Shown: positions 38,577 to 47,596 of the stretch, piece after piece
Numbering within the stretch: position 1 is the first letter of the stretch
How the letters are laid out: the number at the start of each line of letters is the position of its first letter
Assembly: GCF_035989885.1 (NCBI RefSeq)
Contig: NZ_CP108518.1
Span: 5,938,501 to 6,002,500, forward strand
Origin: Streptomyces sp. NBC_01232
GTDB lineage: Bacteria > Actinomycetota > Actinomycetes > Streptomycetales > Streptomycetaceae
Reading direction: 5' to 3'
Length of the DNA: 64,000 nucleotides
Position numbers and translations under genes: made by a program
The notes under the pieces: generated by a model
Seen by the model: the letters and a program-made list of their open reading frames with translations, nothing else
The model's database searches: none
What the model was told of the DNA's origin: nothing

Positions 38577-38613
38577 GTCGTCTCTTTCGGATCTTGCCGG
38601 GCAGCGCGGGCCC

Positions 38614-38643
38614 GGGGGCACCTCCCGGCGGTAGCTGGGGGAG
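38614..38643 (+). repeat. Interspersed palindromic repeat, copy 2 (downstream of ribF)
   Basis: It begins GGGGGCACCTCCC and ends GCTGGGGGAG. It shares the first 13 bases and the GGGGGAG end with the copy inside truB at 32751-32782; the centre differs. It is intergenic here. Confidence 0.7.
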
Positions 38644-38680
38644 CAAGTCCCGTAAGAGCCGGCCTGGAGGGACGAACAGG

Positions 38681-38716
38681 AAGGGCCCGTACCACCCCGG
38701 GGTGGTACGGGCCCTT
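38681..38716. terminator. Bidirectional terminator between ribF and the ESX locus
   Basis: A perfect 36-base palindrome, with left half AAGGGCCCGTACCACCCC (38681-38698), lies between the convergent ribF and EspI-like genes. With A and T runs at the two ends it can stop transcription both ways. Confidence 0.9.
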
Positions 38717-38730
38717 CCTCGTTGCCGGCG

Positions 38731-41001
38731 TCAGCCCAGGCGCGGGTCGCGCGGGGGCTGCTGGGGCTGGGGCGGCTGCTGCTGCGGGGCCTGGGGCTGC
38801 TGCCAGGGCTGGCCGGGCTGCGGGTACGGCTGCCCGTAGGGCTGCGGCGGCTGCTGGTACGGGGGCTGGCCCTGGGGCTGTCCGTACGGCGGCTGCTGGG
38901 GCGGCTGCTGCTGGGGCTGCTGCTGGTAGGGCGGCTGGGGACCCTGGGGCTGCTGGGGCGCGCCCCAGTGACCCTGCGGGGCCTGCTGCTGGGCCCGGAG
39001 GAAGTCCTCGGCCACGAGGGCGGAGAGGTTGAAGTACGCCTCGCGCGTCTTGGGACGCATCATGTCGAGGTCGACCTCGGCGCCGGCCGCGAGGTGCTCG
39101 TCGAAGGGCACCACGACGACACCGCGGCAGCGGGTCTCGAAGTGCTGCACGATGTCCTCGATCTTGATCATCTTGGCGGTCTCGCGAACCCCCGAGATGA
39201 CGGTGAGCGAGCGCGAGACGAGGTCCGCGTACCCGTGGGCGGAGAGCCAGTCGAGGGTGGTGCTGGCGCTGCTGGCGCCGTCCACGGACGGGGTCGAGAT
39301 GATGATCAGCTGATCGGCCAGGTCCAGGACGCCGCGCATGGCGGAGTAGAGGAGACCGGTGCCGGAGTCGGTGAGGATGATCGGGTACTGGCGGCCCAGC
39401 GTCTCGATGACGCGGCGGTAGTCCTCGTCGTTGAAGGTCGTCGAGACGGCCGGGTCCACGTCGTTGGCGATGATCTCCAGACCGGAGGGCGCCTGGGAGG
39501 TGAACCGGCGGATGTCCATGTACGAGTGCAGGTACGGGATCGCCTGGACCAGGTCCCGGATGGTGGCACCGGTCTCGCGGCGGACACGGCGGCCGAGGGT
39601 ACCGGCGTCGGGGTTCGCGTCGATGGCCAGGATCTTGTCCTGACGCTCGGTGGCGAGGGTGGCGCCGAGGGCGGTGGTGGTCGTGGTCTTGCCGACGCCG
39701 CCCTTGAGGCTGATGACGGCGATGCGGTAGCAGGACATGACCGGGGTGCGGATCAGCTCCAGCTTGCGCTGGCGCTCCGCTTCGGCCGCCTTGCCGCCGA
39801 AGCGGAACAGGCCGCCGCCGCCGTTGTTGTTGTTCTTCGGCTTCTGCTTGTTGCGCAGCAGGCGGTCGGACGACAGCTCGACGGCCGCCGTGTAGCCGAG
39901 GGGTGCCCCGCCGCCGGTCTGGCCGGCCGAGTAGCGCGGGTCGTGCGGCTGGGGCGCCTGCGGCTGGTGCTGAGGCTGGTGTTGCTGCTGCGGGGGCTGC
40001 TGCCCGGGCCCGGCGGACCACTGCCCGGCGGCGCGGGGGTCGTACTGCTGCGGCTGGGGCGCCTGCGGCTGCTGCGGCATGGACTGCTGAGCCTGCGGCT
40101 GCTGCGGCTGCTGCGGCGGCGCGGGAGCCGGCGGCGGGAAGGAGTAGTCGTCCGGAGTCCCGAACGCGGGCTGCGGCGCGGGCAGTTCACCGGCAGGTCC
40201 CCCGAACGGGGGCTCCGGGAACGCCGGCGGCGCGTCCGCCGGGCCGACCGGCGTTGCCGGGGCCTGCTCGGCGGGCGGCAGCGCGGGGACTCCCTCGGCA
40301 GGAGTGTCCTGCGGTCCGGCCCGGAGCGCGGGCGCAGCCTCCGCTGCGGGCGCCGACGGCAGGGCCGGGTACGGCGTGACCTCGTCGACGGGCGGCAGGG
40401 CCGGGAACGACGTTGCGGGCGGGGCGTCGGCCGGGGCCGGCTCCGGGGCGGTGGCTTCCTCGACCGGGGCCGCGGGCGCGGGCACGTCGGCGACCGGGAC
40501 GGACACCGGGACCGAGAACGGCGCGGGCGGCGCGTCCTCGACCGGAGCCGGAGCCGAGATCAGCGCCGGTACCTCGATCAGCGCCGGTACCTCGATCGGT
40601 GCCGGTGCCGGTGCCGGTGCCGGTGCCTCGGACTCGACCGGGGCAGGGGCCGGGTACGGCAGCGCGGGGGCCTGGTAGGCCGCCGGGGCCGCTTCGGCAG
40701 GAGCCTCGGGAGCGGGCGACAACGGAGCCGGCAGGCCCGCACCGTCGGACGGCGTCCGCGGAGCGGGCGGAGCGATCCGCATCGTCGAGGGCGATTCCAG
40801 CTCCGAAGGCCGGTGCGGCTCGAAGCCGCTGCCCTCGGGAAGTCCCGGCACCTGCGCAGCCGGGGTCCCGCCCTGCATGTACCACGCGGGCGGGGTGTAG
40901 TCGATGGTGAACTCGCCCGTCATCTCGGGCTCCGCGTCGGACTGATCGTCCGTCGGGACGTCCCACGTCCCGCCGCGCCTCTCGTTCCGATCGCCGCTCA
41001 C
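38731..41001 (-). CDS. EspI-like MinD/ParA ATPase of the type VII secretion locus
   Basis: A 756-residue protein. A long disordered N-terminus rich in Pro, Ala and Gln (about 1-400, with short tandem repeats) leads to a MinD/ParA-type ATPase (about 425-690). The deviant Walker A is KGGVGKTTT (K438), and switch regions follow ([17 protein letters not shown]). A Pro/Gln-rich tail ends the protein. Mycobacterial EspI has the same design and regulates ESX-1 in response to ATP. GTG at 41001 has GGAGGA five bases upstream; the open frame beyond is not supported. It heads a leftward gene beside EccE. A regulatory or positioning role is inferred. Confidence 0.85.
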   Translation of the reverse strand: MSGDRNERRGGTWDVPTDDQSDAEPEMTGEFTIDYTPPAWYMQGGTPAAQVPGLPEGSGFEPHRPSELESPSTMRIAPPAPRTPSDGAGLPAPLSPAPEAPAEAAPAAYQAPALPYPAPAPVESEAPAPAPAPAPIEVPALIEVPALISAPAPVEDAPPAPFSVPVSVPVADVPAPAAPVEEATAPEPAPADAPPATSFPALPPVDEVTPYPALPSAPAAEAAPALRAGPQDTPAEGVPALPPAEQAPATPVGPADAPPAFPEPPFGGPAGELPAPQPAFGTPDDYSFPPPAPAPPQQPQQPQAQQSMPQQPQAPQPQQYDPRAAGQWSAGPGQQPPQQQHQPQHQPQAPQPHDPRYSAGQTGGGAPLGYTAAVELSSDRLLRNKQKPKNNNNGGGGLFRFGGKAAEAERQRKLELIRTPVMSCYRIAVISLKGGVGKTTTTTALGATLATERQDKILAIDANPDAGTLGRRVRRETGATIRDLVQAIPYLHSYMDIRRFTSQAPSGLEIIANDVDPAVSTTFNDEDYRRVIETLGRQYPIILTDSGTGLLYSAMRGVLDLADQLIIISTPSVDGASSASTTLDWLSAHGYADLVSRSLTVISGVRETAKMIKIEDIVQHFETRCRGVVVVPFDEHLAAGAEVDLDMMRPKTREAYFNLSALVAEDFLRAQQQAPQGHWGAPQQPQGPQPPYQQQPQQQPPQQPPYGQPQGQPPYQQPPQPYGQPYPQPGQPWQQPQAPQQQPPQPQQPPRDPRLG

Positions 41002-41111
41002 TGGTCCTCCTGATCTGTCGAACACTGGTCCGGCGCCCACCTCGCCGCGCCCGGACACCAGCCTAATCGCGCCTCTGCAACACTGTCCGCCCCCCTCAGG
41101 GGGCCACCGGG

Positions 41112-41810
41112 TCAGTCGATGCGCCGGGGCCCGCCCAGCAGGCCCGTCTCGGCGTCCGTCCCCTGGGTCATCACGAACTGCCGGTCCCGCGGCGTGCACC
41201 ACAGGGTCACCCCGTCGCCCAGCGTCGGCAGTGAATCCACCGCCTGCCGGGGGAGCCGCATCAGGCGGCCGATCTGCTGCGCCTCGTCCGGGGACACGCG
41301 CTGCACTCCCACCAGCGACGCCTGCTGCAACAACCGCGGCGCCGTCGGGCTCAGGTACGGCAGCAGGGTCAGCACCGACTGCCACGGCCCGGCCACCACG
41401 CGCCCGCGCGGCGGCCGCATCCCGCAGTCGCGGATCACCAGCACCGGGCTGCCCGCCGAAGCGCCCTGCGGCGGGATCCGGCCCACCTCGTGCAGGGTCA
41501 CGCACTGCTGCCCGCCGCCCGCGGCCTGGGCCAGCCCGGACCACACCTGCCCGCGCCCGGTCTCCACCGCCACGCGCGCACCCGTGGCCGCCGTGCGCAG
41601 CGCCAGTACCTGGGCCGTCCACAGGCCGCCGATCAGCGTCACCTCGTACGGTGTCGGCCGGTTGATGCCGAGCACCGCCGACCGTCCCTCGGCGTCCACG
41701 CCTATGACGACGCCGTCGTCCCCGACGGGCAGCGCCAGCAGGTCCAGGTCCGCGGCGGGAACCACGTGCCGCTCCCGGCGCGGGCCGACCAGCCCGAAAC
41801 CGCCCCTCAT
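41112..41810 (-). CDS. Conserved hypothetical protein of the ESX locus
   Basis: A 232-residue soluble protein rich in beta strands with no membrane segment. Its start overlaps the eccE stop as ATGA, so it is translationally coupled to eccE and probably acts with the secretion machine. It contains [24 protein letters not shown] and a C-terminal LLGGPRRID. No known motif is visible. It could be an accessory cytoplasmic subunit that substitutes for parts of mycobacterial EccE, but this is speculation. Confidence 0.7.
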   Translation of the reverse strand: MRGGFGLVGPRRERHVVPAADLDLLALPVGDDGVVIGVDAEGRSAVLGINRPTPYEVTLIGGLWTAQVLALRTAATGARVAVETGRGQVWSGLAQAAGGGQQCVTLHEVGRIPPQGASAGSPVLVIRDCGMRPPRGRVVAGPWQSVLTLLPYLSPTAPRLLQQASLVGVQRVSPDEAQQIGRLMRLPRQAVDSLPTLGDGVTLWCTPRDRQFVMTQGTDAETGLLGGPRRID

Positions 41811-43081
41811 CGCGCCCCTCCCAGCGGCAGCGAAGCCAGCAGTCCCGGCACCTGTTCACGGTCGAGCCGGACCAGCCCGGTCTTCACACCCCGTGCCGTC
41901 CTCTCCAACTCACGCCGTGCCGACACGAGTTCCTCGTCGCTGCGCCCCGTCACCCGTACGTGTCCGGTCAGCGTGACACCCTGACGCTCCGCCGGGGCCA
42001 TCGTCAGACTGAAGTTCGTCGCGAGCGCGGGCAGCGAGGTCAGCAGCGCCACGAACTGCGGCAGCGCCGCCGCCCCGGCGCCGCCCAGCTGGGGCCAACG
42101 GCCTATCCAGTACGTCGTGTGGCGCCGGTCGTCGCAGCGCCAGGTCCGCGGGGTCTCCTCGGTCCGGCGCCCGGTGCTGGTCGAGCGCCCGGCCTGGGTG
42201 ATCGCCATCGGGTTGGCGCACGAGGACGTGGCGAGCGCGGCCGTGAGCTCCTGCTCGGTCAGCACGGTGGCCGTGAAGCCGGCCCCGGCCAGCCGGCTCG
42301 CCAGCTGGTCGGCCGCACGCACCAGGCACCGCTGCGCACCGGCCAGCCCGCCACCGCGTGCGGTGACCGCCTCCGGGCACAGTTCCGGGTCGAGCTTGAG
42401 CGCGATCCACGTCAGTCGGACCGCCGGGGTGCCCGTGCGGGCCTGCAGCGGCGCGTAGTTGCGCGTCGCCATCGACCGGGCGGGAAGGTGCGGGGCGGGC
42501 GCCGGCTGGGTGTGCTGCACGAGCTGCGCGGACTCCAGCCGGATGCCGTCCACCTCGAGGATGTCCCGTACGACGGCCAACGGCAGCGGGCGCGCGGCCC
42601 GGTCGGGCCGCAGCGCGGTGGCGTCCGTGTCCACCTGGACGACCGTGGTCAGGAAGGTCCCGTCACCGATCATCCCGACCGGACGCCGGTCACGGTCGCT
42701 GAAGGTGAGGGTGCGCAGCGCCGGATCGGCCTCGACCAGCGGGGCGAGCCCCGGCTCGGTACCGGCGGGAACGGCGAAGGAAGCGGCCCGGCGCCGGCGG
42801 GCACGCAGCGCGAGCGCGCCGGCGATCCACTCCGGCAGGGAGCGCTGGTGGCGGCGTACGACGGCGAGCACCACGAGGACGAGCGCGAGGACACCGGCGG
42901 GAACCAGCAGCAGCGGTTCGACCACCCAGGCCACCAGCAGTGCGGCCGCGGCGACTTGGAGCAGCACGAGCTGTTGCAGTCGGAACGGACCGAAACGCCC
43001 GGGGCTCGACTTCGGATGCGGCGTCACCCCGCCGCGCGCCGGTGCGGGCACACCGGTGTGCTGTTCCGCCGCGGTGGCCAT
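41807..43081 (-). CDS. eccE: Type VII secretion protein EccE
   Basis: A 424-residue membrane component at the periphery of the ESX inner-membrane complex. A disordered N-terminus of about 35 residues precedes two adjacent membrane helices (about 37-85), then a cytoplasmic domain containing [36 protein letters not shown] sequence typical of EccE. Starts are ATG 43081 or the adjacent GTG 43084, after GGGGAAG. The gene is divergent from eccB across 256 bases, which must hold both promoters although neither is obvious. Confidence 0.85.
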   Translation of the reverse strand: MATAAEQHTGVPAPARGGVTPHPKSSPGRFGPFRLQQLVLLQVAAAALLVAWVVEPLLLVPAGVLALVLVVLAVVRRHQRSLPEWIAGALALRARRRRAASFAVPAGTEPGLAPLVEADPALRTLTFSDRDRRPVGMIGDGTFLTTVVQVDTDATALRPDRAARPLPLAVVRDILEVDGIRLESAQLVQHTQPAPAPHLPARSMATRNYAPLQARTGTPAVRLTWIALKLDPELCPEAVTARGGGLAGAQRCLVRAADQLASRLAGAGFTATVLTEQELTAALATSSCANPMAITQAGRSTSTGRRTEETPRTWRCDDRRHTTYWIGRWPQLGGAGAAALPQFVALLTSLPALATNFSLTMAPAERQGVTLTGHVRVTGRSDEELVSARRELERTARGVKTGLVRLDREQVPGLLASLPLGGAR

Positions 43082-43340
43082 CACTCGCGCACTTCCCCTT
43101 CCCGGGGCCCGACCCCATGCGTCCCGGTGCTGCGCGACACCTGCCGCACGCCCGCCGGAACCTCCCCAATACACCTCAACAAGCCCTGATTGACCCGGTG
43201 GGGAAGGGGCTGAGCGGCAGCCTCACCCTACCCGGCCCCTGCATACCGTCCGTCAAGAGGCATAGTAGGTGCCCGGTCCGACAATCGAGGCCCGGGGACC
43301 GTACTCACCGGCCGGGCCGTGCGGGGAGAAGCAGGCGGTC

Positions 43341-44918
43341 ATGGCATCACGACGTGATGAGCTCAACGCGTACACCTTTGCGAAGCGGCGCACGGTGGCC
43401 GCGTTCCTCCAGCCGTCCGCCACCGGTACCGAGGAGGGCGCTCCGCGCCCGCTGCGCGCCGTCCTTCCCGGGCTGATCGCGGGGGCCCTGGTGCTCGCCG
43501 GATTCGGCGCCTGGGGCATGTTCAAGCCGACCGCGCCCAAGGGCTGGGCGGAACCGGGGACCCGGGTCATCGTCGGCAAGGACTCGACGACCCGCTACGT
43601 GGTCCTGACGACGAAGGTGGGCGGCAAGGACCAGACCCGGCTGCACCCCGTGCTGAACCTCGCCTCCGCCCGACTCCTGCTGGATCCCAAGAAGTTCAAG
43701 GTGATCCAGGTCGAGGACAAGGTCCTCGACGCGGGCAGGCCGCCGCGCGGCCCCATCATCGGCATCCCGTACGCCCCCGACCGGCTCCCCTCCAAGGACG
43801 ACGCGGGCAGGGCCAAGCGCTGGGCCGTCTGCCAGCAGCCGGGCGGCAACGGCCGCGGCGTGCAGACCGCCACCTTCGTCCTCGCCGACCGCGAGGCGGC
43901 CAGGACGGACGACGCCCGCAGGCTCACCGACACCCAGGCGCTGTACGTGCAGAGCACCGGCACGGGCCAGGAGCGCTACCTGGTCGACGCGGCCGGGACG
44001 AAGTACAGGTTCCCGGAGGGCACCCCGGAGGCCGGGACGATGACCAATGCGATGGTCGGCACCGGCGCCACGCCCCAGCCGGTCTCCCCGGAATGGCTGG
44101 GGACCCTCAACTCCGGCGACGACCTGTCCTTCCCGCCGCTCCCCGGCAAGGTCGGCGCCGACGCCGGGGTGGGCGGGCTGACCACCGCCGACAACAAGGT
44201 CGGGATGGTGCTCACGGCGCAGACCGGCTCCGGCGCACAGCACTACGTGGTGCTGCCCGGGAAGGTGGCGCCGGTCTCCGACTTCGTCGCCTGGCTGCTG
44301 ATCTCGGCGCCCGCGACGGACGGCCTCAACATGCACGGCAAGGCCCGCGAGATCGACCTCCAGTCGCTCAACCCCGACGCCTCCCCGTTCGCGAGCGCGG
44401 TGAAGTGGCCGCAGAAGAGAACCGAACGGATCAACCGGACGACCCCGCCCGCCGGCACACGCACTGACGGGGCCGACGACCGCGACACCGTGTGCAGCGT
44501 CCTTCGCTCGGTCGACGGCCAGGGCAACCAGACCCTGAGCACCTGGGCGGGTACCGGCTTCCCCGTCGACATCACCGCCAGCGGCACGAGCGCGTACGTC
44601 ACCCCGGGATCGGGCCTGCTCTACACCCAGGTCCAGGGCAAGCAGACCACGGCCGGCGGCTCCCTCTTCCTGGTCACCGACACCGGCCTGCGGTACGCCG
44701 TCCAGGCCAACGGCGACAGCGACGCCGAGCAGTCGAAGATCGGCGCCCCCGACCAGTCGAAGGCCGGTGCGGACGCGCGGCCCGAGGCCAGCCAGGCGCA
44801 GGTCCGGCTCGGCTACGGCGGCGTCAACCCGGCCATGGTGCCGATCGCGTGGTCGGAGTTCCTCTCCAAGGGGCCGCGCCTGGACACCAACTCCGCCCGT
44901 CAGCCGCAGGGTTCGTGA
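43341..44918 (+). CDS. eccB: Type VII secretion protein EccB
   Basis: A 525-residue ESX core membrane protein. The N-terminus MASRRDELNAYTFAKRR is the family hallmark. One membrane helix (about 46-65) is followed by a large extracytoplasmic part with repeat domains that form dimers above the membrane. A Cys pair (WAVCQQPGG and DTVCSVLR) could form a disulfide. ATG at 43341 is in frame with the conserved start. The stop overlaps a possible GTG start of mycP, so eccB and mycP are coupled. Confidence 0.93.
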   Translation: MASRRDELNAYTFAKRRTVAAFLQPSATGTEEGAPRPLRAVLPGLIAGALVLAGFGAWGMFKPTAPKGWAEPGTRVIVGKDSTTRYVVLTTKVGGKDQTRLHPVLNLASARLLLDPKKFKVIQVEDKVLDAGRPPRGPIIGIPYAPDRLPSKDDAGRAKRWAVCQQPGGNGRGVQTATFVLADREAARTDDARRLTDTQALYVQSTGTGQERYLVDAAGTKYRFPEGTPEAGTMTNAMVGTGATPQPVSPEWLGTLNSGDDLSFPPLPGKVGADAGVGGLTTADNKVGMVLTAQTGSGAQHYVVLPGKVAPVSDFVAWLLISAPATDGLNMHGKAREIDLQSLNPDASPFASAVKWPQKRTERINRTTPPAGTRTDGADDRDTVCSVLRSVDGQGNQTLSTWAGTGFPVDITASGTSAYVTPGSGLLYTQVQGKQTTAGGSLFLVTDTGLRYAVQANGDSDAEQSKIGAPDQSKAGADARPEASQAQVRLGYGGVNPAMVPIAWSEFLSKGPRLDTNSARQPQGS

Positions 44919-44929
44919 GGACGCCGCCG

Positions 44930-46222
44930 ATGATCCGGACCCACGCGCCCGGGCGGACGCCCCTGGCCGCAGCTCTCGCCGCCGGCCTCGCCCTGGCGTT
45001 CGGCGGCGCGGGAGCGGCCGCCGCGGCCGAAGCAGGCGCGCCGCGGAGCCCGTACGCGCAGACCCCGTACCGGCACGCCCCGGACGAGCTGAGCCTCGAC
45101 GGCGCGGGGGAGTGCACCTTCCCGATGAAGAAGCAGATCGCGGACCGCCCCTGGGCCCTCCAGCGGCTGCTCCTCGACGAGCTCTGGGCGCAGACCAGGG
45201 GCAAGGACAAGAACGGCAGGAGCATCCGCGTCGCCGTCATCGACACCGGCGTGGACCGGGCGAACCCGCAGCTCAGCGCGGCCATCGACACGGGAGCCGG
45301 CAAGGACTTCGTCGACCCCAAGGGCGGCGACGGCACGATCGACACCGTCGGCCACGGCACCAAGGTCGCCGGGCTGATCGCGGCGCGCCCCCAGGAGGGC
45401 ACCGGCTTCGTCGGCCTGGCCCCCGACGCCACGATCATCCCGATCCGGCAGAACGACGGGCAGGGCAAGGGCAACGCCCTGTCCCTGAGCCAGGCCATCG
45501 ACCACGCGGTGGCCAAGGGCGCCCAGGTGATCAACATTTCCCAGGACACCGACGCACAGCTGACCGCCGACTCCGAGCTCGGCAAGTCCGTCCAGAAGGC
45601 CCTCGCCGCCAACATCGTGGTGGTGGCCTCGGCGGGCAACGACGGCACGAGCGGCGAGAAGCGCAAGACCTACCCGGCGGCCTTCCCCGGAGTGCTCGCC
45701 GTGGGCGCCTCGGACCGCAACAACGAGCGGGCCGTGTTCTCCCAGCCCGGCGACTTCATCGGGGTCGCGGCGCCCGGCGTCGACATGGTCTCCACCGTCC
45801 CGGGCTTCGGCCAGTGCATCGACAACGGCACCAGCTTCTCCGCGCCGTACGTCGCCGGCGTCGCCGCCCTGCTGCGCGCCGAGCACGGTGACTGGTCCGC
45901 GCAGCAGATCGTCTGGCAGATCCAGAACACGGCCGAACGTGCCGTCAACGGGCGTGACGACTACGTCGGTTGGGGTGTCGTCGACCCGGTGCGGGCACTC
46001 ACCCACGACCAGCAGGCCCCCAGGGCCCCGGTCCCCGACCCCGGCCCGCCCCCGGCGGCCGCACCCGAGGCGGCGGCCCTGCACCTCACCGAGACCGCCC
46101 AGGAGCGCGAGGAGAGGTTCGGCACGTACGCTCTCGGCATCGGCGCGGTCCTGATCGCCGTCATCGCGGGTACGGCGACGGTCGTTCGGGACTCCCGCAA
46201 CCGTCGGGGCCGTTTGCAGTGA
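44930..46222 (+). CDS. mycP: Mycosin-type serine protease MycP
   Basis: A 430-residue subtilisin (S8) protease anchored in the membrane, needed for stability of ESX complexes. A signal peptide (about 1-33) is followed by the N-terminal extension typical of mycosins. The catalytic triad is D105 (VIDTGVD), H142 (GHGTKVAGL) and S302 (NGTSFSAPYVAGV). A Pro-rich linker and a C-terminal membrane helix (about 395-418) with a basic end follow. ATG 44930 lies after GTGAGGA; GTG 44915, overlapping the eccB stop, is an alternative. The next genes are the WXG100 substrates. Confidence 0.92.
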   Translation: MIRTHAPGRTPLAAALAAGLALAFGGAGAAAAAEAGAPRSPYAQTPYRHAPDELSLDGAGECTFPMKKQIADRPWALQRLLLDELWAQTRGKDKNGRSIRVAVIDTGVDRANPQLSAAIDTGAGKDFVDPKGGDGTIDTVGHGTKVAGLIAARPQEGTGFVGLAPDATIIPIRQNDGQGKGNALSLSQAIDHAVAKGAQVINISQDTDAQLTADSELGKSVQKALAANIVVVASAGNDGTSGEKRKTYPAAFPGVLAVGASDRNNERAVFSQPGDFIGVAAPGVDMVSTVPGFGQCIDNGTSFSAPYVAGVAALLRAEHGDWSAQQIVWQIQNTAERAVNGRDDYVGWGVVDPVRALTHDQQAPRAPVPDPGPPPAAAPEAAALHLTETAQEREERFGTYALGIGAVLIAVIAGTATVVRDSRNRRGRLQ

Positions 46223-46288
46223 ACGGTCACAGTTCATCAACGGAAGCGTCCCGCCAGTGTTGGGGCCCTGCAGTGAACTGGCTAGAGT
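46215..46288 (+). promoter_or_regulatory. Promoter of the WXG100 pair with direct repeats
   Basis: TTGGGG (46260-46265), a 17-base spacer and TAGAGT (46283-46288) form a good promoter ahead of the two esx genes. TGCAGTGAAC occurs at 46215-46224 and again at 46269-46278 inside the spacer, 54 bases apart. The repeats may bind a regulator. Confidence 0.65.
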
Positions 46289-46438
46289 GACACCAGGCTT
46301 CACGAGTGTGATCGGGGGATCGCGTGAAGCGGAGGGGGGCGACCCGGGTCGCGCGGCTCACGACCGCGCCGGCACGTCCATCCGCTCCGCCACGCAATCC
46401 GCCGGTTCTGCCGGCGATTTGAGAAGTGAGGAGCTTCG

Positions 46439-46786
46439 ATGAGCACGAACACCTTCGGACTTGCAGACGATCCGGTCGTCCAGGCGAAGAACAAGATCGA
46501 GACGACGGCCGACGCCGTCACCAAGCAGGCTCGCGAGCTGGCCGACATCCTCGCCACCGTGAGCGCCGGCTGGACCGGTGTGGGTGCCGGCGGCTTCAGT
46601 GCCGCCCAGCTGACCCTCAACGACAGCCACGACGAGATCCGCCGGCTGCTCGGGGTCCTGTACAACGCGGTCGCGCAGACCAAGAACCTCAGCAACGCCC
46701 AGGACCAAGAGGTGTTCGACGCCTTCAAGGCGGTCCAGCCGACCCCCGCCGCCACCACCCCCCGCTCGGGCCTCGAGCACGTCTGA
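46439..46786 (+). CDS. esxB: WXG100 family protein, first of pair (EsxB-like)
   Basis: A 115-residue helical hairpin protein secreted by the ESX system. The WTG turn is at residues 45-47 (SAGWTGVGAGGFS) between two amphipathic helices. A flexible Pro/Thr-rich tail follows. No YxxxD/E export signal is visible, so export probably depends on the partner. The ATG at 46439 follows a GTGAGGAG site. The leader (46289-46438) contains GATCGGGGGATC and long GC-rich stretches. Naming as EsxB follows the Streptomyces order and is by position. Confidence 0.9.
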   Translation: MSTNTFGLADDPVVQAKNKIETTADAVTKQARELADILATVSAGWTGVGAGGFSAAQLTLNDSHDEIRRLLGVLYNAVAQTKNLSNAQDQEVFDAFKAVQPTPAATTPRSGLEHV

Positions 46787-46831
46787 CAACGCGCCGCCAT
46801 TCCAGCCGGCCGCAGCGAGTAAGGAGAGAAC

Positions 46832-47143
46832 ATGTCGGGCAACAACGACGGGCACACCCGGGTACGGTACGAGACCGTTCAGCAGATGGCGGACCGCATC
46901 CGCATCGTCTCCAGGAACATCCTCAAGGACCTTGCCGATATGGAGCAGGCCCTGAAGGTCGTCACGGACACCTGGGACGGTGAGGCGCACACCGAGTACG
47001 TCAACCTCCAGACCAAGTACAAGGCCAAGGCCGACGTGATGAACGCCGAGCTGGAGAAGATGGCCAAGCTCATCGAGCGCGGCAAGGGCGACTACCGCGC
47101 CACCGACATCAAGGCCTCGCGCCTGTTCACCGAGGCCTACTGA
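46832..47143 (+). CDS. esxA: WXG100 family protein, second of pair (EsxA-like)
   Basis: A 103-residue helical hairpin protein with WDG in the turn (TDTWDGEAH). The C-terminal export motif YxxxD is present as YRATD, so this subunit carries the secretion signal for the predicted EsxA-EsxB dimer. AAGGAGAG lies just upstream of the ATG. A perfect 24-bp hairpin follows the stop. In Streptomyces such proteins influence development and sporulation; that role is known from the family, not seen here. Confidence 0.92.
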   Translation: MSGNNDGHTRVRYETVQQMADRIRIVSRNILKDLADMEQALKVVTDTWDGEAHTEYVNLQTKYKAKADVMNAELEKMAKLIERGKGDYRATDIKASRLFTEAY

Positions 47144-47166
47144 GACCGGGGACACCACGCAGGTCC

Positions 47167-47217
47167 GCACACGCCGAAGGGGCGCGCCCGCACCGGGCGC
47201 GCCCCTTCGGCGTGTGC
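47167..47217. terminator. Very strong bidirectional terminator after the esx pair
   Basis: A 24-base perfect inverted repeat (47167-47190 with 47194-47217) has a three-base loop; the left arm starts GCACACGCCGAAGG. It separates the convergent EsxA-like and DUF397 genes. Confidence 0.92.
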
Positions 47218-47227
47218 TCCGGCCCGT

Positions 47228-47473
47228 TCAGGGCTCGTGCCGGTCGAGGTCGAACTCGCCGTCCCTGGCCCCGAGTACGAACGCCTCCCACTCGGCCGCG
47301 GTGTAGCGCAGCACCGTGTCCCGGTCGAGCGAGGACCGCATGGCCACCGCGCCCTCGGGGAGCCGGGCGATCTCGACCCGCTCCTCGTCCGGGCTGGTCC
47401 CGGGCGGCCCTTCCCACTCCACACCGCTGATGTCGAGCGCGTACAGCTCGTCCTTCTCCTGCTGGGTGCCCAT
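47228..47473 (-). CDS. DUF397 protein
   Basis: An 81-residue protein of the DUF397 family (BldB-like small proteins of Streptomyces). The hallmark C-terminal part reads VLRYTAAEWEAFVLGARDGEFD. Such genes usually lie beside a helix-turn-helix regulator that controls a toxin-antitoxin-like or developmental switch; no such partner is adjacent here. ATG 47473 has AAAGG six bases upstream. The position between the esx pair and eccC suggests a regulatory tie to secretion or development, unproven. Confidence 0.85.
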   Translation of the reverse strand: MGTQQEKDELYALDISGVEWEGPPGTSPDEERVEIARLPEGAVAMRSSLDRDTVLRYTAAEWEAFVLGARDGEFDLDRHEP

Positions 47474-47596
47474 GGGCGGCCTTTCCCTCGGTGGCGCGGT
47501 CTTCACCACCGATTATCGGGGCTGCGGCGACGGCCGGGACGGCTTTCCACCCGATCCCCCGGAGCCGGGCGGCGCCGCCGGCCCCGGGGGAGGGGA

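Noticed and set aside
34202..38839. Long plus-strand frame overlapping the protease-STAND gene and ribF
   Set aside because: It is an Arg/Pro/Gly-rich shadow of the two real genes in another frame and has no recognisable domain.
46309..46324. GATCGGGGGATC palindrome in the esx leader as a regulator site
   Set aside because: It lies downstream of the predicted transcription start and is short; I could not tie it to a known regulator, so it is only mentioned within the gene entry.
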